From Desulfuromonadaceae bacterium GWC2_58_13 (GTDB lineage: Bacteria > Desulfobacterota > Desulfuromonadia > Desulfuromonadales > Trichloromonadaceae), in contig MHXM01000155.1 of NCBI GenBank assembly GCA_001825565.1, forward strand, positions 1-42,538: a stretch of DNA of 42,538 nt, in the 5' to 3' direction. The translations under genes were made by a program, and so were the position numbers. Positions 36,727 through 42,538 of this stretch are shown here, in pieces; position 1 is the stretch's first letter; each line of letters begins with the position of its first letter. A model generated the notes under the pieces. That model was not told the origin of the DNA. It made no database searches and was given only the letters and a program-made list of their open reading frames with translations.

Positions 36727-36948
36727 ATGCACAATCCCGCCGAATTTCTCAGGGCCTGCAACGACGGCCGCGTCTGGCTGCACTGCAGCCGCTGCAATGA
36801 AGCAAAACAATTCAACCGGGTCGAGCACCTCGACTCCATCGAAAACCCAACCTACTGGGGTCCGGAACCCTGGTGGCACGACACCCGGGTGTTTAAATGC
36901 CCGGACTGCGGCAGCACTCAGCAGTCGACGATGCACGTTCAGGATTAA
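36727..36948 (+). CDS. Small zinc-ribbon-like protein (two CxxC)
   Basis: 73 aa MHNPAEFLRACNDGRVWLHCSRCNEAKQF...FKCPDCGSTQQSTMHVQD; SD AAGGAG. Confidence 0.7.
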   Translation: MHNPAEFLRACNDGRVWLHCSRCNEAKQFNRVEHLDSIENPTYWGPEPWWHDTRVFKCPDCGSTQQSTMHVQD

Positions 36949-37036
36949 AACATCCCTGACCCTTCGGCCTCGCCAGCGGATGAATGTGCTATATTGTGAA
37001 TCGGGCCATCAGACGGACGTCCAAAAGGGGGATAAC

Positions 37037-38197
37037 ATGGTTGAAGGACTTGAACTGCGAAAGTTCGTCGCTCCCGAATTCATTTTCGGCGTTGGCGCCC
37101 GCCGGCAAGCCGGCCGCTACGCCAGGAATCTGGGCGCCCGAAAACTGCTGGTCGTGACCGACCCCGGGGTCATCGCCGCCGGCTGGACTAAGGATGTCAC
37201 CGACAGCATCGAACAGGCCGGACTGCCCTACACCATCTTTTCCGGGGTCTCGCCCAACCCCCGGGCCGAAGAGGTGATGACCGGCGCCGAAATCTACCGG
37301 GAGCAGCGCTGCAACGCCATTCTTGCCGTCGGCGGCGGTAGTCCGATGGACTGCGCCAAGGGCATCGGCATCGTTTCTTCAAACCAAAGACACATTCTGA
37401 CCTTTGAAGGCGTCGATCAGGTCGAGATGCCGATGCCGCCGCTGATCTGCATCCCAACCACCGGGGGCACGTCGGCGGATGTCTCTCAGTTCGCAATCAT
37501 CAACGATACCGCCGAAAGAACCAAAATCGCCATTGTCAGCAAGGCGGTCCTCCCCGACCTGGCCCTGATCGATCCTCTGACCCTGACCACCACGGGTCCC
37601 TATCTGACGGCCTGCACCGGCATGGATGCCCTGACCCACGCCATCGAGGCGTTCGTCTCCAATGCCCATTCGCCGATGACCGATCTGCACGCCCTGCAGG
37701 CCATCCGCCAGATCTCGGCCCATCTGGTCGATTCGGTCAACCAACCCGACAACCTCGAATTGAGGAGCCAGATCATGCAGGGAAGCCTGCTGGCCGGACT
37801 GGCTTTCTCCAATGCCATTCTCGGCGCCAACCACGCCATGGCTCACAGCCTTGGCGGCTACCTTGACCTCGCCCACGGCGAATGCAACGCCATCTTGCTC
37901 GACCATGTCATCGAGTTCAACCTGCGGGCCACCCCCGAACGTTTCGAGCAAATTGCCGCCGCCATGGGGCTGGATCAACGCGGACTGACCTCACGGGAGA
38001 AACAACGGGAACTTTTGGCCGCCATTCGCACCCTGAAGAGCAGGGTTGGCGTCGATCGTCATCTCAAAAAACTCGGGGTCAGCCGCAGCGACCTTGCCTC
38101 ACTGAGTCGAAACGCCCTGAAAGACCCCTGCATGGTGACCAACCCGCGACAGCCGGACCAGCGGGATGTCGAGGTCATTTTTGAAGAAGCCCTTTGA
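37037..38197 (+). CDS. Iron-containing (group III) alcohol dehydrogenase
   Basis: Start trimmed to MVEGLELRKF; AVGGGSPMDCAKGIG; GMDALTHAIEAFVSNAHSPMTD; ANHAMAHSLGGYLDLAHGECNAILL. Confidence 0.93.
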   Translation: MVEGLELRKFVAPEFIFGVGARRQAGRYARNLGARKLLVVTDPGVIAAGWTKDVTDSIEQAGLPYTIFSGVSPNPRAEEVMTGAEIYREQRCNAILAVGGGSPMDCAKGIGIVSSNQRHILTFEGVDQVEMPMPPLICIPTTGGTSADVSQFAIINDTAERTKIAIVSKAVLPDLALIDPLTLTTTGPYLTACTGMDALTHAIEAFVSNAHSPMTDLHALQAIRQISAHLVDSVNQPDNLELRSQIMQGSLLAGLAFSNAILGANHAMAHSLGGYLDLAHGECNAILLDHVIEFNLRATPERFEQIAAAMGLDQRGLTSREKQRELLAAIRTLKSRVGVDRHLKKLGVSRSDLASLSRNALKDPCMVTNPRQPDQRDVEVIFEEAL

Positions 38198-38317
38198 CAT
38201 CGCCCCGGATCCCGAAATCCTGGGCGATGCGCAAAGCGGCGGGGACCCTCGCTTCTATCACCCGAATCATCCCCGAAAATAACCGGCAACTTCAAATATT
38301 GCGGGAACTGTTTTTCC

Positions 38318-39796
38318 ATGAATGATTTCCAGCCTCTCCCCAGCGCCAACCTGCCGGCCCCGACCCCGGACCTGGTCGTCAACGGCCGTCCCGGCGGACG
38401 CCTGCAACTGGTCCGGATCTCGAACCGGCTGGCCGAATTGACCGGCCGGCCGGCCGCCGAACTACGTGGCCGTGAGTTGGAACAGGCCTTCGCCGACACC
38501 GTCCCTCCCCTCGGCGAACTGGCCCTGGAGTGCCTCAACCGCGATACGGCGCTCACCGACATCCGGGTCCGTTTTCCCGCCGGCGCCGGCATCACCCTGG
38601 TGACCGATGTGCTGCCGGCCGGGCTGGCCGATGACTACAGCGGCACCCTGGTTCATTTCATGTTTCGTCAGCCCGTCCCGGCCCGAGTGGAAACCGTCCC
38701 CAACTTCGGCGGCTTGGTCGGCGATAGCGCCGCCATCCGCGAGGTCTTCCGCAAGATCACGCTCTACGCCCCCACCGAAGCCTCGGTGGTCATCACCGGC
38801 GAAACCGGCACCGGCAAGGAACTGGTGGCCCGCGCCCTGCATCAGGGGAGCGATCGGGCGCACGGCCCTTACGTGGCGGTGAACTGTTCGGCGATCTCCG
38901 AGGAACTGCTCGAATCGGAACTTTTCGGCCACGAAAAAGGCGCCTTTACCGGGGCGCTACGCACCCACAAGGGACGTTTCGAACGGGCCGATGGCGGCAC
39001 CCTGTTTCTGGACGAAATCGGCGACATGCCGCTGCACACCCAGACCCGGCTGCTGCGGGTACTGGAAGAAAAACGGTTCGAACGGGTCGGTAGCGAACAG
39101 GAATTTCCCGTCGACGCGCGGATCGTCTGCGCCACCAATGTCCCGCTGGAGCAGGCGGTCGGCCAGAATCGCTTTCGGGCCGACCTCTATCACCGCCTCT
39201 CCGTCCTGCGCATCCACCTGCCGCCCCTGCGCCAGCGCAGCGAGGATATTCCGCACCTGGTCAACCATTTCCTGCAACAATTCAGCGACAAGTACGGCCG
39301 GCGCATCGATCGACTGACCAATGAGGCGCTGGCCTTGCTGCAGTCGTACCTGTGGCCCGGCAACATCCGCGAACTGCGCAACGTTCTCGAACGGGTCTAT
39401 ATCGAAACCCAGTCCGAGGTGATCGGCGCCCGGGCCTTTGCCGAATGGGTCCGGGAGCGCCAGGGGTTCGCCCCGGGCGACTGGGGGCCGGAGGCCCAGC
39501 AGGCAACGCCGCCGATGGCGCCCCCTTATCCCCTGACCAGCGACCGGTTGCTCCTGGCGGCGCCGCGCCACAAGACCCTGGAGGCCGAGTTGGTACGGCC
39601 ATCCCGAACGGCGCGCTCCTCGGCTCCGGCCGAACTGTCCGTCGACGATATCCGCCGGGCCTACCGGGCCGCAGGCGGCAATCTCAGCGCGGCGGCCCGG
39701 AAGCTCGGCGTACATCGTGCAACCCTGTACCGCCATCTGGATAAACTGGGCCTGGTCCGGGTGGAGCTGGATCGTCAGCGCACGGAAACCGATTAA
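38318..39796 (+). CDS. Sigma54-dependent transcriptional activator with PAS-like N-terminus
   Basis: GETGTGKELVARALHQGSD, GAFTGALRT, FIS-type HTH NLSAAARKLGVHRATLYRHLDKLGL; N-terminal PAS-like segment without receiver. Confidence 0.9.
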   Translation: MNDFQPLPSANLPAPTPDLVVNGRPGGRLQLVRISNRLAELTGRPAAELRGRELEQAFADTVPPLGELALECLNRDTALTDIRVRFPAGAGITLVTDVLPAGLADDYSGTLVHFMFRQPVPARVETVPNFGGLVGDSAAIREVFRKITLYAPTEASVVITGETGTGKELVARALHQGSDRAHGPYVAVNCSAISEELLESELFGHEKGAFTGALRTHKGRFERADGGTLFLDEIGDMPLHTQTRLLRVLEEKRFERVGSEQEFPVDARIVCATNVPLEQAVGQNRFRADLYHRLSVLRIHLPPLRQRSEDIPHLVNHFLQQFSDKYGRRIDRLTNEALALLQSYLWPGNIRELRNVLERVYIETQSEVIGARAFAEWVRERQGFAPGDWGPEAQQATPPMAPPYPLTSDRLLLAAPRHKTLEAELVRPSRTARSSAPAELSVDDIRRAYRAAGGNLSAAARKLGVHRATLYRHLDKLGLVRVELDRQRTETD

Positions 39797-39838
39797 CATT
39801 TCGATCGGCAGGGGAATGGTCGATTCTGCGGAGGGGAC

Positions 39839-42538
39839 ATGTATTTTGTCGCGGCACTGATTGGTCTGGTTGCGGGAGCCTGGCTGTTTTCGGAGAACAG
39901 CCGGGAGCTGGCCGGCGCCGTCCTCGGCGCGATTCTGGGGGTCGTCTGGCTCGGGCAGCAGCGTCTGCGCCATCGCCTGGAGCAACTGGAAAACCAACGG
40001 GTCGAGAAACCGCCGATAACCAGCCCAAGCCGTGCTACCGGACAGCCACCGCCTGCCAAACCGGCTCCCGCCGAAGCCGATTTCATTTTCGAACTCGATC
40101 CCCCCACCGAACTGGTGGAAACACCGGCCGCCGGCCGGCCGGCTCCCTCACGGGCGCGGGCCGCTTCTCCACGCTCCCTGCCGAAACCGGCCGCCAAAAC
40201 CCCACCGGCGGGAAAACCCCTGCAGGTCGAACTGTGGAACATCCTGGTTTCCTACTTTACCGGCGGCAATGTGGTGGTGCGAGCCGGCGCGGTGGTCCTC
40301 TTTTTCGGCGTCGCCTTTCTGCTGAAATACTCGGCCGAGCGCAACATCGTCCCGATCGAATTGCGCCTGCTGAGCGTCAGCCTCGGCGCCATCGCGCTGC
40401 TGGGCTTCGGCTGGCGCCTGCGCCAAAAACGCACCGGCTATGCGCTGATTCTCCAGGGTGCGGCGGTGGGCATCCTCTTTCTGACCATATTCGCCGCCCT
40501 GCGTCTTTATCAGCTGCTGCCGGCCGGCATCGCCCTGGCCCTGCTGGTGGGGCTGTCGATCTTTTCCTCCGCCCTGGCGATTTTGCAGGATGCCCGGGTA
40601 TTGGCGGTGCTCGGCATCGTCGGCGGCTTCCTGGCGCCGGTGCTGACCTCCACCGGCGGCGGCAGCCACGTCATGCTGTTCAGCTATTACGCCCTGCTCA
40701 ATATCGGCATCCTGGTAACCGCCTGGCACCGGTCGTGGCGCGAACTGAACCTGCTCGGCTTTATCTTCACCTTCGGCATCGGCACCCTGTGGGGGATGCA
40801 AAACTACCGTCCCGAGATGTTCGCCACCACCGAACCCTTTCTGGTGCTGTTCTTCCTGTTCTACCTGGCCATCGGCATCCTGTTCGCCCGCAACCTGCCG
40901 CTCAACCTCAAGGGCTACATCGACGGCACGCTGGTGTTCGGCACCCCCATCGTCTGTTTCAGCCTGCAGTCGGTGCTGGTCAAACCTTACCCCTACGGAC
41001 TGGCCTGGTCGGCCCTGGTCGTGGGTGGCCTTTATGCCACCCTGGCCCGGGCATTGCTGAAAAAGGGGAACCCGGCCATGCGCACCCTGGTCGAATCTTT
41101 CCTGGCCACCGGGGTGGTCTTCGCCACCGTGGCCATTCCGTTGGCCCTGAACGGTCGCTGGACCTCGGCGGCCTGGGCGCTGGAAGGCTCGGCGGTGGTC
41201 TGGATCGCCATCAAGCAGCAGCGCTGGATGCCACGGATCTTCGGGCTGGTACTACAGGTGCTGGCCGGGATGGCCTTTCTGGCCGCCGCCCGCCAGCCGA
41301 CCGGCGACCTGGCGGTGCTCAACGGCTTCTGCCTCGGCGGAGCAATCATCGCCCTGGCGGGATTTTTCAGCGGTTACTGCCTGCACCGGCAACGGCAGCG
41401 GATCGCCACCGCCCACCTTGAATGCCTCCTGGCCCTGGGCTGGGCATTGTTGTGGTGGTTCGGCACCGGATTAAACGAAATCGAAACCTTTGCGCCACAC
41501 CATCTTCGCCTGGCATGGGCCCTCTCCTTTTTCGCCCTGTCCGGCGCCCTGTCCTTCGTCGCCGGCGTGAAACTGCGCTGGGAAACCCTCAAACAGGTCT
41601 ACAAAGGATTGCTGCCGGTCATGCTCGCCGGCGCCGCCTTATCGCTGGTGGAATTTCACCGGCATCCGTCCATTCACGGCGGCTGGCTGGCCTGGCCCCT
41701 GGCTTTTGGGATCCACTACCTGCTGCTGCGCCGGGACGAGGACAGCGAGTTGTTGCGCTATCTGAAATACCTGCACCTGGGACTGCTGCTGTTGCTGATT
41801 GCCCTGATCACCTGGGAAGCGACCTGGTGGACCGATCACTGGATTCGCGGCGGAGGCGTCTGGCCGCTGGTGGTACTCGGCGTGGTTCCGGCCCTCTTCG
41901 TACTGGGATTGTGCCGCCTCTGGAACGCCTTCATCTGGCCACTCGGTTCGTTTCAGCGCACCTACCTGTACTCCGGGCTGGCCCCGGTGGTCGTCTACCT
42001 CTGGGTCGGCTCGCTGGCCGCCAACCTGTTCAGCCGGGGCAACCCCTGGCCCCTGGGCTATCTCCCCCTGCTCAACCCCCTCGACCTGACCCAGGCGTTC
42101 GTGCTGCTGGCCATCGGCTTCTGGATGGTCGTCATGACGACCAAGCTGGAGATCCGGCCCCTCGGTCTGAATCGCAGGACAGGGGCCATCCTCGCCGGGG
42201 GGACGGTCTTTTTCTGGCTCAACGCCATGCTCGTCCGCACCCTGCATTACTGGGGCAACGTTCCCTTCAACCTGCGGGCCATGGTCGCATCCGACCTGGC
42301 GCAGACCTCGCTCTCCATCTGCTGGACCCTGAGTGCCCTGGTGGTCATGCTCTGGGCCACCCGCAAGGGGGTTCGCCCGGTCTGGATGGTCGGCGCCGGA
42401 CTGATCGGGGCGGTCATCGTCAAGCTCTTCATCTTCGACCTGGCCAACACCAGCACGGTGGAACGGATCGTCTCGTTCATCGGCGTCGGCGTGCTCTGCC
42501 TGGTCATCGGATACCTGGCGCCACTTCCCCCACGATCC
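39839..42538 (+). CDS. DUF2339 family multi-TM protein, C-terminally truncated by the window end
   Basis: ATG 39839 reads MYFVAALIGLVAGAWLFSENSRELAG...NVVVRAGAVVLFFGVAFLLKYSAERNIVPIELRLLSVSLGAIALLGFGWRL, with no stop seen; absent from the ORF track because it is open-ended. Confidence 0.85.
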   Translation, partial: MYFVAALIGLVAGAWLFSENSRELAGAVLGAILGVVWLGQQRLRHRLEQLENQRVEKPPITSPSRATGQPPPAKPAPAEADFIFELDPPTELVETPAAGRPAPSRARAASPRSLPKPAAKTPPAGKPLQVELWNILVSYFTGGNVVVRAGAVVLFFGVAFLLKYSAERNIVPIELRLLSVSLGAIALLGFGWRLRQKRTGYALILQGAAVGILFLTIFAALRLYQLLPAGIALALLVGLSIFSSALAILQDARVLAVLGIVGGFLAPVLTSTGGGSHVMLFSYYALLNIGILVTAWHRSWRELNLLGFIFTFGIGTLWGMQNYRPEMFATTEPFLVLFFLFYLAIGILFARNLPLNLKGYIDGTLVFGTPIVCFSLQSVLVKPYPYGLAWSALVVGGLYATLARALLKKGNPAMRTLVESFLATGVVFATVAIPLALNGRWTSAAWALEGSAVVWIAIKQQRWMPRIFGLVLQVLAGMAFLAAARQPTGDLAVLNGFCLGGAIIALAGFFSGYCLHRQRQRIATAHLECLLALGWALLWWFGTGLNEIETFAPHHLRLAWALSFFALSGALSFVAGVKLRWETLKQVYKGLLPVMLAGAALSLVEFHRHPSIHGGWLAWPLAFGIHYLLLRRDEDSELLRYLKYLHLGLLLLLIALITWEATWWTDHWIRGGGVWPLVVLGVVPALFVLGLCRLWNAFIWPLGSFQRTYLYSGLAPVVVYLWVGSLAANLFSRGNPWPLGYLPLLNPLDLTQAFVLLAIGFWMVVMTTKLEIRPLGLNRRTGAILAGGTVFFWLNAMLVRTLHYWGNVPFNLRAMVASDLAQTSLSICWTLSALVVMLWATRKGVRPVWMVGAGLIGAVIVKLFIFDLANTSTVERIVSFIGVGVLCLVIGYLAPLPPRS

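Noticed and set aside
36797-37036. N-terminal extension of the alcohol dehydrogenase in the ORF track
   Set aside because: Overlaps the zinc-ribbon gene out of frame and is low-complexity; the family N-terminus starts at MVEGLELRKF (37037).
38198-38317. GEMM-like string CGATGCGCAAAGCGGCGGGGAC between ADH and the sigma54 activator
   Set aside because: Core does not match the consensus and the required 5' half would lie in the ADH coding sequence.
40148-42247. Long minus-strand and off-frame ORFs over the DUF2339 region
   Set aside because: Gln/Gly/Arg-rich shadows; the real frame is the open plus-strand ORF from 39839.
1-42538. CRISPR arrays, tRNA/rRNA genes, insertion sequences, prophage
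   Set aside because: No regularly spaced direct repeats, no recognisable RNA genes, no transposase or integrase-like proteins seen by eye.

Overview
The window looks like Desulfuromonadales/Geobacter-type chromosome; this is inferred from protein content and the lineage was not tested. Left to right it contains: (1) a minus-strand flagellar basal-body/hook operon, fliK-motE-like-fliJ-fliI-fliH-fliG-fliF-fliE-flgC-flgB, headed by a secreted TPR protein and a good sigma54-type -24/-12 promoter; (2) a divergent plus-strand chemotaxis operon, cheA-cheW-cheR-cheB-cheD-HDOD-cheY-cheX-cheY-cheX-cheX-(cheX+pseudo-receiver), whose CheA carries a Cys/Trp-rich insertion inside its first HPt domain; (3) a sigma54 activator with a degenerate receiver (FleQ/FgrM-like); (4) a candidate redox circuit made of a c-heme-motif sensor histidine kinase, a convergent sigma54 response regulator, and a seven-CxxCH cytochrome c plus b-type cytochrome operon (CbcBA-like) behind a well-matched sigma54 promoter; (5) pstS-pstC-pstA-pstB-phoU with enlarged PstC and PstA, preceded by three 11-bp-spaced repeats (candidate Pho box); (6) a zinc-ribbon small protein, an iron-type alcohol dehydrogenase, a PAS-like sigma54 activator and a truncated DUF2339 multi-TM protein that the supplied ORF track misses. 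The best leads for undescribed biology are the CheA insertion, the four-CheX cassette with a CheX-pseudo-receiver fusion, and the heme-kinase/sigma54/cytochrome circuit. No CRISPR, rRNA, tRNA or transposase was recognised. All calls come from reading the sequence; no searches were run.
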